NCBI GenBank assembly: GCA_016926495.1
Contig: JAFGOL010000090.1
Span: 1-5,394 of the forward strand
Origin: Oligoflexia bacterium
Lineage (GTDB): Bacteria > Bdellovibrionota > JAFGOL01
DNA length: 5,394 bases
Direction: 5' to 3'
This document shows, piece after piece, positions 1-5,394 of the stretch. Made by a program: the position numbers and the translations under genes. Positions within the stretch are counted from its first letter, which is position 1. Each line of letters begins with the position of its first letter. The notes beneath the pieces were generated by a model, which saw only the letters and a program-made list of their open reading frames with translations, did no database searches and was not told the origin of the DNA.

Positions 1-233
1 ACACGGGTAAGGTTGAGAATAAAGAAATTGATTTTATCGCGGAAAAAAACTCAGAAAAAAAATATATTCAGGTCGCTTATCTGCTGCCGGATCAAGCCAC
101 CATGGACAGAGAATTCGGAAATCTTGAAATAATAAACGACCACTATGAAAAAACAGTTATATCCATGGATGATGTGGTATTTAATAACAAAAACGGCATC
201 AAACACTTGCAGGCATGGAATTTTGTGGATTAA
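1..233 (+). CDS. C-terminal end of AAA+ ATPase, DUF4143 family (5' truncated)
   Basis: An open frame enters from the left edge (first full codon at base 3) and ends with TAA at 231-233, leaving 76 residues. The fragment has the typical tail of ATP-binding proteins with a C-terminal DUF4143 domain: the strand 'KEIDFIAEK' followed by 'YIQVAYLL', 'REFGNL' and the acidic 'SMDD' segment. The E-x-D-F and Q-V-A-Y pieces resemble the PD-(D/E)XK-like nuclease fold often described for this domain; that fold link is family knowledge recalled here, not shown by the fragment. The N-terminal P-loop ATPase part lies outside the window. Such proteins are widespread, often in many copies per genome, and their cellular role is poorly defined. 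The gene is convergent with cutA, with only 3 bases between the stops. It is very likely a real gene, but its completeness cannot be judged. Confidence 0.85.
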   Translation, partial: TGKVENKEIDFIAEKNSEKKYIQVAYLLPDQATMDREFGNLEIINDHYEKTVISMDDVVFNNKNGIKHLQAWNFVD

Positions 234-234
234 G

Positions 235-250
235 ACTCAGGATACCGAGT
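235..250. other. Small imperfect stem-loop spanning the convergent stops
   Basis: ACTC (235-238) pairs with GAGT (247-250), extended by GG (240-241) with CC (245-246), leaving one bulged A and a 3-base loop. It covers the cutA stop codon just after the ATPase stop. There is no T-run on either strand, so it is not a standard intrinsic terminator. It could mark transcript ends from both sides or be chance. Confidence 0.2.
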
Positions 251-554
251 TATTCAGCCAGTCAAGATAGTCCTTATTGCCGCTCACGATTGGAACCGCA
301 ATGATTTCAGGGACATCGTAAGGATGGAGTTTTTTGACCCTGGCCTGTAATTTTTCAAAAAGATCCTGCCTTGTTTTTATCATGAGCAGCAGTTCTTCGG
401 CATTATCTATTTTATTATCCCACCAGAACAGGGACTTTACACCTGAGAGCATATTCACGCAGGCACATAGTTTTTCTTCAAGCAGGCTAACGGCGATTAT
501 TTCAGCTGTTTTTTGATCAGGCACGGTAACATAAACAATTATGCTATCCGTCAT
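237..554 (-). CDS. cutA: Divalent-cation tolerance protein CutA
   Basis: This 105-residue protein has the full length and conserved features of the CutA1 family. They are an N-terminal beta strand (IIVYVTVP, residues 5-12), the 'LCACVN' segment at 29-34, paired tryptophans W44-W45, 'LLLMIKT' around 55-61, the hallmark 'HPYDVPEIIA' at 77-86 and 'YLDWL' near the C-terminus. CutA forms very stable, PII-like ferredoxin-fold trimers in the cytoplasm. It was linked to copper/divalent metal tolerance in E. coli, but its molecular function is still debated. The ATG at 552-554 lies 3 bases after the cysE stop, and the purine-rich GAGGGCGAG in the end of cysE is the only candidate ribosome site, so translation is probably coupled to cysE. 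It is the last gene of the run and ends with TGA against the convergent ATPase gene. Confidence 0.95.
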   Translation of the reverse strand: MTDSIIVYVTVPDQKTAEIIAVSLLEEKLCACVNMLSGVKSLFWWDNKIDNAEELLLMIKTRQDLFEKLQARVKKLHPYDVPEIIAVPIVSGNKDYLDWLNNSVS

Positions 555-557
555 TAC

Positions 558-1466
558 TTACTCGCCCTCGGGCTTTCTAATTATACATTTTTCACCGAGT
601 ATTACCCTGGTGTCCGGCGGAACGGACTCGGTAAGCCACACATTACCGCCGATTACAGAGCCTTTTCCTATTGTTATCCTTCCAAGTATTGTAGCGCCCG
701 AATATATAATAACATCATCCTCAATCAGGGGATGCCTTGGCACACCCTTAATGGGATTGCCGTCGCTGTCCAGCGGGAAGCTTTTGGCGCCGAGGGTTAC
801 ACCCTGGTACAGCCTTACGTTTTTACCTATAACACTGGTTTCGCCTATAACTATACCCGTACCGTGATCCATAAAAAAACTTTCTCCTATCTGTGCGCCC
901 GGATGTATGTCTATGCCTGTTTCGGAATGAGCACATTCGGAAATAATTCTCGGTATCAGCGGCACGGCGAGCTTATAAAGTTCGTGGGCGATCCTGTGAT
1001 TTATCATTGCCCTCAGGCTGGGATAGCAAAACACAGCCTCACTCGGACTGTGAGCAGCGGGGTCGCCTTCATACGCGGCTATCGCGTCAGTAACAAGCAG
1101 GTGCCTCAAGGACGGAAGTATTTCAAGAAACTGCTCAACAATATCCTTTGATTTTTTATCACATTTATCACAATCCTTTTTGTCTTCCGGGCATATAAAA
1201 CAATACCCCCTCTTGATCTGTTCGTTAAGTATTTCAACAACCTTGTTAAGATTTGAACCTATAAAATAATGCTGGTTAACAGGCGTAAAATCAGCACTGC
1301 CGAAATAACCTGGAAAAAGAACGCTCCTCAAAAGCTCCACGGCCTTTCCCAGTTCTTCAACAGAAGGCATCTGTTTATCAAACCTGTTTCGGAACGCGAC
1401 CTCCGAATAAGATTCCTCGGAGCATAACGTGCTTACAACATTGTATAATTTATCCTTTTTTATCAT
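558..1466 (-). CDS. cysE: Serine O-acetyltransferase, long form with Cys4 cluster
   Basis: The enzyme transfers acetyl from acetyl-CoA to L-serine, giving O-acetylserine for cysteine synthesis in the cytoplasm. From the ATG at 1464-1466 it has 302 residues: a helical N-terminal half (about 1-180), then a left-handed beta-helix of hexapeptide repeats (about 181-285). Visible catalytic motifs are 'EGDPAA' (D135), 'DIHPGAQIG' at 186-194, 'MDHGTGIVIGET' with the Asp200-His201 pair, and 'RHP' with His245, matching D92, D157/H158 and H193 of E. coli CysE as I align them. Residues 89-102 contain C-x2-C-x6-C-x2-C, a possible metal or Fe-S site. A TTG at 1497-1499 would add 11 residues but has no ribosome site, while the ATG has AGAGG 8 bases upstream. 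No cysK is present in the window. The gene lies 45 bases after lolD and 3 bases before cutA. Confidence 0.95.
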   Translation of the reverse strand: MIKKDKLYNVVSTLCSEESYSEVAFRNRFDKQMPSVEELGKAVELLRSVLFPGYFGSADFTPVNQHYFIGSNLNKVVEILNEQIKRGYCFICPEDKKDCDKCDKKSKDIVEQFLEILPSLRHLLVTDAIAAYEGDPAAHSPSEAVFCYPSLRAMINHRIAHELYKLAVPLIPRIISECAHSETGIDIHPGAQIGESFFMDHGTGIVIGETSVIGKNVRLYQGVTLGAKSFPLDSDGNPIKGVPRHPLIEDDVIIYSGATILGRITIGKGSVIGGNVWLTESVPPDTRVILGEKCIIRKPEGE

Positions 1467-1474
1467 TGATACAA

Positions 1475-1479
1475 CCTCT
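1475..1479 (-). promoter_or_regulatory. Ribosome binding site deciding the cysE start
   Basis: AGAGG on the minus strand lies 8 bases before the ATG at 1464-1466. The alternative in-frame TTG at 1497-1499 has no purine-rich stretch at the right distance, so the shorter, 302-residue product is preferred. Confidence 0.6.
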
Positions 1480-1511
1480 GTTTCCCTCTTTACCAGCAAT
1501 TACACGTTCAT

Positions 1512-2192
1512 TCAACCGGAATCCTTTTGAAGCCTTCCGTCCTTGAGAAAATATATACTGTCCATCTTGCGGGCTATATTCCTGTTATGTGTGGCAATCA
1601 CAAGACTGATCCCTCCTTCCCGGCAAATGCTGACTATATAGTTCATGCTTTCGTTCGCGAGCCACTCGTCAAGATTACCGGTGGGCTCATCCATGGCGAG
1701 TAACAGAGGGTTCATCACTATGGACCTTGCAATGGCTACCCTTTGCTGCTCTCCCCCCGAAAGCTGCGAAGGCGCGTAGTTCATCCTGTGCGAAAGCCTG
1801 AGTTTTGATATTATTTTAACGGCCTTTTCTTCAGCCTCTCTTTGCGATTGCCCGTCAATCAGGCAGGGCATCATCACGTTTTCCTTAACGGTAAAATCCT
1901 TAAGCAGGTAATGAAACTGAAACACAAATCCGAGGTTTTTATTTCTGAATCTGGACAGTTTCCTGTCGTTAAGAAGCCCTATATCGGTTCCCGAAATGTA
2001 TACGCTTCCGGAGTTAAAATTATCAAGGCCCGTAAAGCAGTTTAACAGGGTCGTCTTGCCTGAACCGGATTCTCCCATAACCGCGACCTGCCCGCCTTTT
2101 TCAAGACTGAAATCAATTCCTTTAAGTACAGGGAGAATAGAACCGTCTCCCTGCCGATAGGATTTTTCAAGCCCCGTAACCTTTAATACCAT
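1512..2192 (-). CDS. lolD: LolD-type ABC transporter ATPase (lipoprotein release)
   Basis: A 226-residue ATPase with all ABC motifs in order: Walker A 'GESGSGKT' at 40-47, Q-loop 'FVFQFHYLL' with Q92, signature 'LSGGEQQ' at 144-150, Walker B 'LLLAMDEP' at 163-170 with catalytic Glu169, D-loop 'GNLD', and H-loop His202. The length, the 'FQFHYLLKDFTVKENV' type of Q-loop region and 'EPTGNLD' place it in the LolD/MacB/FtsE group. The neighbouring LolC/E permease makes LolD the best call. It would act on the cytoplasmic face of the inner membrane, powering release of outer-membrane lipoproteins to a periplasmic carrier. The start codon is ATG with AAGGGG 6 bases upstream. Its first 26 bases lie inside the permease gene in another frame, pointing to translational coupling and 1:1 expression. 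MacB-like export is the main alternative. Confidence 0.92.
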   Translation of the reverse strand: MVLKVTGLEKSYRQGDGSILPVLKGIDFSLEKGGQVAVMGESGSGKTTLLNCFTGLDNFNSGSVYISGTDIGLLNDRKLSRFRNKNLGFVFQFHYLLKDFTVKENVMMPCLIDGQSQREAEEKAVKIISKLRLSHRMNYAPSQLSGGEQQRVAIARSIVMNPLLLAMDEPTGNLDEWLANESMNYIVSICREGGISLVIATHNRNIARKMDSIYFLKDGRLQKDSG

Positions 2193-3381
2193 AAACCACC
2201 CCTTCCCTTTTCAGCTTTTTAAGCAGGCTGAAAAGCGGAAATAAAGAACTTACGCAAACAAAAAACACCACGACGAATAAAACAAGAAAAAGCTCGCCCC
2301 AACCGCTTTCAACCGGTATTTTAGATACCAGGTAAACGTCCTCGGGCAACACGACAACCCCCCACCGCCCGACAATAAAAACAACAAGCCCCCACAAAAC
2401 AAGGCCCGCGGCGTAACCGGTTACCCCAAGCATCAGCGATTTTATAAAAAATATCCTTAAAAACCTTTTGATACCTATTCCCATTACCTGCAATACAGAA
2501 ATATCGATCCTGAGTTCCCTTGTAAGCAATATAAGGGTTGTAATTATATTAAAAACCGAAACCGCGATAAGTATTGAAAGAATAAAAAAGATGACAAACC
2601 TGTCAAGTTTTACAGCCTCGAACATGCTGAAATTTATATCTTTCCACGTTCTTATCCTGACTCCGGGCAGGAAACCGGCCCTTAACAGCAGAAAAGTATC
2701 TTCAAGATCGCTGTCGTTTTTAAGCCTTACCTTCAGCGAAGAATGAAAATCCGCGTTCGGAAACAATACCGAAGCGGTGTCTATGGATGTGTATGCAAAT
2801 CTTGAATCCAGGTCATAGAGGCCGAAATTTACTATGCCGCATACCGTTACCTCGCTGGCGCTCCTGCCGCTGTTACTTCCGGCATACAAGACCTTGAAGG
2901 TATCGCCCACCTTAAGGGACAGGATATCCGATATGGCGGAACCTATGATCACGGCGCCGTTACTTTTATAAATACAGTCCGGTTTTCCCTCTTTCATGTA
3001 TTCCTCTATTCTTACAACTGAATCAAAGGCTCCCTTCTCCAGTACCTCAAAAACCACTCCCCTGAGACCTGAAGAAGACGCTGCTATAAGTTCAAGATAC
3101 CCGAAATATTTAGCGTCCTTTATAGTGCCGCGCGCAAATTTTACAACATCATCCTTGAGCGAATTTATTTCCAGGTTCTGGTCGGAAACTATGATATGAG
3201 AGGACGAATCGAGGTATCTTTTGGAGAGGATCTTAATATATCCCCTGAAAGCGGAAAGCGAAACCAGCAGGGCCCCGACGCTGACCGCTATGGTCCCGAT
3301 AGTAAAAAACCTGGCAACCCTGTAAAACCCTTTCTGCCTGAAAAAAATAAAACGAAAAGCAAGTTTAATATCGAACCACAC
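2167..3381 (-). CDS. LolC/E-type lipoprotein-releasing ABC permease
   Basis: A 404-residue integral membrane protein of the FtsX/MacB/LolC superfamily. One membrane segment lies at about 25-45, followed by a large extracytoplasmic domain (about 50-255) of the MacB-PCD type. Three more spans follow at about 261-287, 309-338 and 362-386. LolC/E hallmarks are 'TWKDIN' before span 2, 'FNIITTLILL' in span 2, the coupling-helix region 'DISVLQVMGIG' at 293-303 and 'LPEDVYLVSKIPV' before the last span. The complex with LolD extracts mature lipoproteins from the inner membrane. Translation starts at GTG (3379-3381), with AAGGA 7 bases upstream, 17 bases after the FHA gene. Only one permease is seen, so LolC, LolE and a homodimeric form cannot be told apart. 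The C-terminus 'YGIKGYGA' is encoded in the overlap with lolD and lacks the usual 'P-x-E-A-L-R' type ending. Confidence 0.9.
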   Translation of the reverse strand: MWFDIKLAFRFIFFRQKGFYRVARFFTIGTIAVSVGALLVSLSAFRGYIKILSKRYLDSSSHIIVSDQNLEINSLKDDVVKFARGTIKDAKYFGYLELIAASSSGLRGVVFEVLEKGAFDSVVRIEEYMKEGKPDCIYKSNGAVIIGSAISDILSLKVGDTFKVLYAGSNSGRSASEVTVCGIVNFGLYDLDSRFAYTSIDTASVLFPNADFHSSLKVRLKNDSDLEDTFLLLRAGFLPGVRIRTWKDINFSMFEAVKLDRFVIFFILSILIAVSVFNIITTLILLTRELRIDISVLQVMGIGIKRFLRIFFIKSLMLGVTGYAAGLVLWGLVVFIVGRWGVVVLPEDVYLVSKIPVESGWGELFLVLFVVVFFVCVSSLFPLFSLLKKLKREGVVYGIKGYGA

Positions 3382-3388
3382 AATAAAA

Positions 3389-3393
3389 TCCTT
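3389..3393 (-). promoter_or_regulatory. Ribosome binding site supporting a GTG start
   Basis: AAGGA on the minus strand lies 7 bases before the GTG at 3379-3381. It is a well-placed Shine-Dalgarno site and supports the non-ATG start of the permease. It sits between the FHA stop (TAG, 3399-3401) and the permease start. Confidence 0.6.
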
Positions 3394-3398
3394 TTAAT

Positions 3399-3683
3399 CT
3401 AGTAATGTACCAGCCTTAATACGGTGGTACCTATAATTATCTCATCCTGATCCGATAATTCCCACTTGTCAACCCTTCTGCCGTTAACAAAAGTACCGTT
3501 CGAAGACGCTTTGTCTATTACCGAAAGCACGCCGTTATGCAGGTACAATGAGCAGTGATGCCTGGACACTTTTACATCGTCAACGCAAAGATCGCATTTT
3601 GCCCTGCCTATCGTGGATATGCCGTTTTTTATATCGAATTTCGCAGTGTTACCTTCGAGATTATATTCAATTACCCAGGACAT
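3399..3683 (-). CDS. Small stand-alone FHA domain protein
   Basis: The product is 94 residues, essentially one forkhead-associated domain with no other domain and no membrane segment. Conserved phosphothreonine-recognition positions are present: 'IGR' (G26-R27), 'VSRHH' (S40, R41, H43) and 'SSNGTFVNG' (N62-G63-T64, N67-G68). It should therefore be able to bind a phosphothreonine peptide in the cytoplasm; the partner is unknown and no Ser/Thr kinase is in the window. The chosen ATG (3681-3683) comes one base after the glnA stop (TGATATG), with no clear ribosome site, so it probably depends on reinitiation after glnA. An in-frame TTG at 3711-3713 would add 10 residues overlapping glnA; these are outside the domain and the TTG also has no ribosome site. 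Position between glnA and lolC/E suggests a regulatory or scaffolding role for one of them, which is inference. Confidence 0.88.
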   Translation of the reverse strand: MSWVIEYNLEGNTAKFDIKNGISTIGRAKCDLCVDDVKVSRHHCSLYLHNGVLSVIDKASSNGTFVNGRRVDKWELSDQDEIIIGTTVLRLVHY

Positions 3684-3684
3684 A

Positions 3685-5073
3685 TCAGAAACAGAAATAC
3701 AATTTAAATTCAAACGGGTGCGGTCTTGTTGCTATTGATCTGATCTCGTTTCTTTTTATTTTTATCCAGTAGTCTATAAGTTCTGGAGTAAAAACATCGC
3801 CCTGCAAAAGATAATCATAATCCATCTCAAGGGAATCAAGGGCGTCGTCCAGGTACCTCGGCAGAAGTTCCACCTCACGCTTCAGGTTTGAAAGCCTTTC
3901 CACGTTGTCAATGGAATCGCCCGAAACATCCTTGGGCTCAATCTTGTTTTTAATACCGTCAATACCGGCAAGAAGTATGGCGCTAAGCGCAAGATACGGG
4001 TTACAGCTCATGTCCGGTGTCCGTATTTCAAGCTTGGCCTGCTCGTCGCAATCCACGCATGTGGGTATCCTTATGGCGTTCAGCATGGAATTCCTTCCGT
4101 AGGAAACGGCCACAGGCGCCTCGTACCCGGGCACAAGGCGTTTGTATGAATTGGTGGAAGGATTCGTCAGGGCGCAAAGGCTTCTCATGTGTTTCAGTAT
4201 GCCGCCTATATACCATCTGGCCTGACTGCTGAGTGAATTTTCCGAATCGGGATCGTAAAAAATATTAACATTGTCCTTTATCAGCGAAGAATGAACATGC
4301 CATCCGCTGCCGGGTGAATTGAACATAGGCTTGGGCATGAACGTAAGGTTAAGGTTGTCCTTGTCGGCCATATTAAAAAGCAGGTATTTCACGGTAACAA
4401 CGTGATCTGCGGTAACAAGCAGGGGTTCCGAAAGAAATTCGATTTCCTGCTGTCCCTTCTTGCCCAGTTCGTGATGATGGTACCTTGTCCTTATTCCGAA
4501 ATCACGCATCATGCATGTTGCCTTGTCCCTGAAATCATCATACCTGTCCATGGGGTTAACGGCATGATAGGCGCTTGCGTGAAGTTTCTCGCTTGATTCA
4601 AGGTAGTAATAAGAGGAGCTTCTTCTGGCGTCGTACTTTACATTTTCAAATATATAAAACTCAATTTCAGACGAGAAGAGCGCCGAATCCGCTATATTCT
4701 CCTTTTTAAGGTACGCAGACGCCTTCTGAGCTATAAACCTCGAATCCTGAACAGCGCGCTTCTTGTTCTTTTTGGCCGTATATATATCCACAAAAAAGCT
4801 CAGGGTGGGTTTATCCCTGAAGGAATCCAGAAAAACGGTATCAAGGTCAGGGACCTGTACCAAATCATAGTCACCGGCGGTATTAAATCCGAAGCTGGAG
4901 GTGTTAAAGGCAATCCCGTCGTTCATTACTTCTTCGGTAAAATCTTCCGCGGGGATGGTGAGGTGATGCAGCCTGCCGTTAATATCCTGCGTTTTCAGAT
5001 CAATCATCTCGATCTTTTTTATGTGGCAGAGTTTTTTAATTTTTTCCCAGTTTTTTGATGCTTCAAGATTCAT
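3685..5073 (-). CDS. glnA: Divergent type-I glutamine synthetase family protein
   Basis: This 462-residue protein has the full GS layout: a beta-grasp domain (about 20-105), then the catalytic domain. GS normally makes glutamine from glutamate, ammonia and ATP as a cytoplasmic dodecamer. Retained positions (E. coli equivalents as I align them) are E136/E138 (129/131), Y169 (179), E202/E210 (212/220), H259 (269), R312 (321), E318 (327), R335 (344) and E349/R351 (357/359). Two key positions differ: N57 replaces Asp50 of the 'FDGSS' ammonium-site loop, and M330 replaces Arg339 of 'NRSA'. The 'NLYDLPPEE' adenylylation loop is absent. A standard GS with shifted chemistry, or a gamma-glutamyl-amine ligase, are both possible, so the symbol gives family only. 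ATG at 5071-5073 is the first in-frame start, since a TGA lies directly upstream. It probably heads the six-gene operon. Confidence 0.88.
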   Translation of the reverse strand: MNLEASKNWEKIKKLCHIKKIEMIDLKTQDINGRLHHLTIPAEDFTEEVMNDGIAFNTSSFGFNTAGDYDLVQVPDLDTVFLDSFRDKPTLSFFVDIYTAKKNKKRAVQDSRFIAQKASAYLKKENIADSALFSSEIEFYIFENVKYDARRSSSYYYLESSEKLHASAYHAVNPMDRYDDFRDKATCMMRDFGIRTRYHHHELGKKGQQEIEFLSEPLLVTADHVVTVKYLLFNMADKDNLNLTFMPKPMFNSPGSGWHVHSSLIKDNVNIFYDPDSENSLSSQARWYIGGILKHMRSLCALTNPSTNSYKRLVPGYEAPVAVSYGRNSMLNAIRIPTCVDCDEQAKLEIRTPDMSCNPYLALSAILLAGIDGIKNKIEPKDVSGDSIDNVERLSNLKREVELLPRYLDDALDSLEMDYDYLLQGDVFTPELIDYWIKIKRNEIRSIATRPHPFEFKLYFCF

Positions 5074-5080
5074 TCATTTA

Positions 5081-5085
5081 CTCCT
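5081..5085 (-). promoter_or_regulatory. Ribosome binding site of the glutamine synthetase gene
   Basis: AGGAG on the minus strand ends 7 bases before the ATG at 5071-5073. A second ATG at 5075-5077 is out of frame and only 3 bases from the site, so it is not the start. Confidence 0.75.
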
Positions 5086-5109
5086 GTTTTCCGTACCATT
5101 TTTTTGTTC

Positions 5110-5115
5110 ATTATA
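5110..5115 (-). promoter_or_regulatory. Probable -10 box of the glnA operon promoter
   Basis: A perfect TATAAT on the minus strand lies in the AT-rich 59-base gap before the glutamine synthetase gene, about 37 bases from its start codon. The predicted transcript would begin near 5103 and have a leader of about 30 bases. At 16-18 base spacing the upstream hexamers (around 5132-5139) match TTGACA poorly, and there is no exact TGn extension. The site may therefore need an activator or another sigma factor, or could be a chance match in AT-rich DNA. Its position at the only real gap on this strand favours a true promoter. Confidence 0.42.
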
Positions 5116-5132
5116 AACACAAAATTAAAATA

Positions 5133-5394
5133 CTACACTAAAAAAACAAGCGGAATGAAAATGATATTCGTCAAAAAAAACAGAAACTTCCTGCCAATCG
5201 GCATATTTGAATACACAAGGTAAAAAAGCAGAATATAATAAACGGCTATAAACAATACGAATATACTGCGGAAAGAAAGCGCAAAAAGGGCAACGACCCC
5301 CAGCGAGAACATCAGTTTTCCGTAAAAAAAATCCAGCCTTAACACATCAATATGCTTGAGATAATAGGAAGCCAGCCCCCTGCTTGCCAGCATG
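5133..5394 (-). CDS. C-terminal part of a multi-span membrane protein (truncated by window edge)
   Basis: An open frame ends with TAG at 5133-5135 and runs to the right edge, giving at least 86 residues. An ATG at 5391-5393 could be the start, but with one base beyond it no ribosome site can be checked, and the gene more likely continues outside. The first ~25 residues are mixed, with 'SRGLASYYLKH' and 'VLRLDFFYGK'. They are followed by about three hydrophobic spans at roughly 28-45, 46-62 and 69-86, the last running to the C-terminus. A soluble basic stretch followed by closely spaced spans resembles the tail of membrane-anchored family 2 glycosyltransferases, but I see no catalytic motif and do not claim this. 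Its stop codon abuts the glnA promoter gap, and no terminator hairpin separates it from glnA, so read-through into glnA is possible. Confidence 0.6.
   Translation of the reverse strand, partial: MLASRGLASYYLKHIDVLRLDFFYGKLMFSLGVVALFALSFRSIFVLFIAVYYILLFYLVYSNMPIGRKFLFFLTNIIFIPLVFLV

Noticed and set aside
513..1151. 212-codon open frame on the + strand opposite cysE and cutA
   Set aside because: It lies entirely antisense to clearly conserved enzymes, shows no domain-like pattern, has aromatic-rich odd composition, and is explained by codon bias of the hexapeptide-repeat region on the other strand.
1467..1499. TTG start extending CysE by 11 residues
   Set aside because: No ribosome site precedes the TTG, while the downstream ATG has AGAGG at a good distance.
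3684..3713. TTG start extending the FHA protein by 10 residues into glnA
   Set aside because: No ribosome site, no FHA-domain residues in the added part, and a coupled ATG directly follows the glnA stop.
4017..4232. Overlapping short open frames on both strands inside the glutamine synthetase gene
   Set aside because: The GS frame is continuous and conserved here; the others are shadows without recognisable motifs.
5070..5111. Tiny leader frame (13 codons, MNKKMVRKTGVNE) whose TGA overlaps the glnA ATG
   Set aside because: Its first ATG overlaps the predicted -10 box and so would not be transcribed, the second ATG has no ribosome site, and the peptide shows no attenuator-type codon run. Chance is the simpler explanation.
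1..5394. Search by eye for a defence island, CRISPR array, IS element, tRNA/rRNA or long direct repeats
   Set aside because: Nearly all bases are accounted for by housekeeping-type genes, and no repeat array, transposase, terminal inverted repeat or RNA-gene signature was seen.

Overview
The window reads as a chromosomal piece of an uncultured-type, double-membraned (Gram-negative) bacterium. The best pointer is a LolC/E-plus-LolD lipoprotein-sorting ABC transporter, which only makes sense in a cell with an outer membrane. The long, cysteine-rich serine acetyltransferase, the divergent type-I glutamine synthetase, the stand-alone FHA protein and the DUF4143-type ATPase tail would fit a PVC/Omnitrophota- or Elusimicrobia-like lineage. 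That placement is a low-confidence guess from protein style, not from any marker gene.

Layout. On the + strand, bases 1-233 hold the 3' end of an AAA+ ATPase of the DUF4143 family that starts outside the window. Everything else is on the - strand. Read in its own direction (right to left): the C-terminal end of a multi-membrane-span protein (5394-5133), a 59-base AT-rich gap with a perfect TATAAT box, then six closely packed genes. These are a glutamine synthetase family protein (5073-3685), a 94-residue FHA protein (3683-3399), a LolC/E-type permease (3381-2167), a LolD-type ATPase (2192-1512), serine O-acetyltransferase (1466-558) and CutA (554-237). The last gene converges on the ATPase, with 3 bases between the two stop codons.

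Junctions from glnA to cutA are +1, +17, -26, +45 and +3 bases, so one transcript from the glnA promoter probably covers all six. LolC/E and LolD form one complex that extracts lipoproteins from the inner membrane. The glutamine synthetase homologue and CysE belong to nitrogen and cysteine metabolism. CutA is a small trimeric protein often linked to metal tolerance. Why these travel together is not evident. The FHA protein is the only regulatory-looking member and sits between the metabolic gene and the transporter.

The points most worth a second look are the changed active-site positions of the glutamine synthetase homologue (Asp to Asn and Arg to Met at two positions that are near-invariant in the classical enzyme), the lone FHA protein beside it, and the four-cysteine cluster in CysE. 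No mobile element, CRISPR array, RNA gene or clear new defence system is visible. No gene-free stretch exceeds 60 bases.
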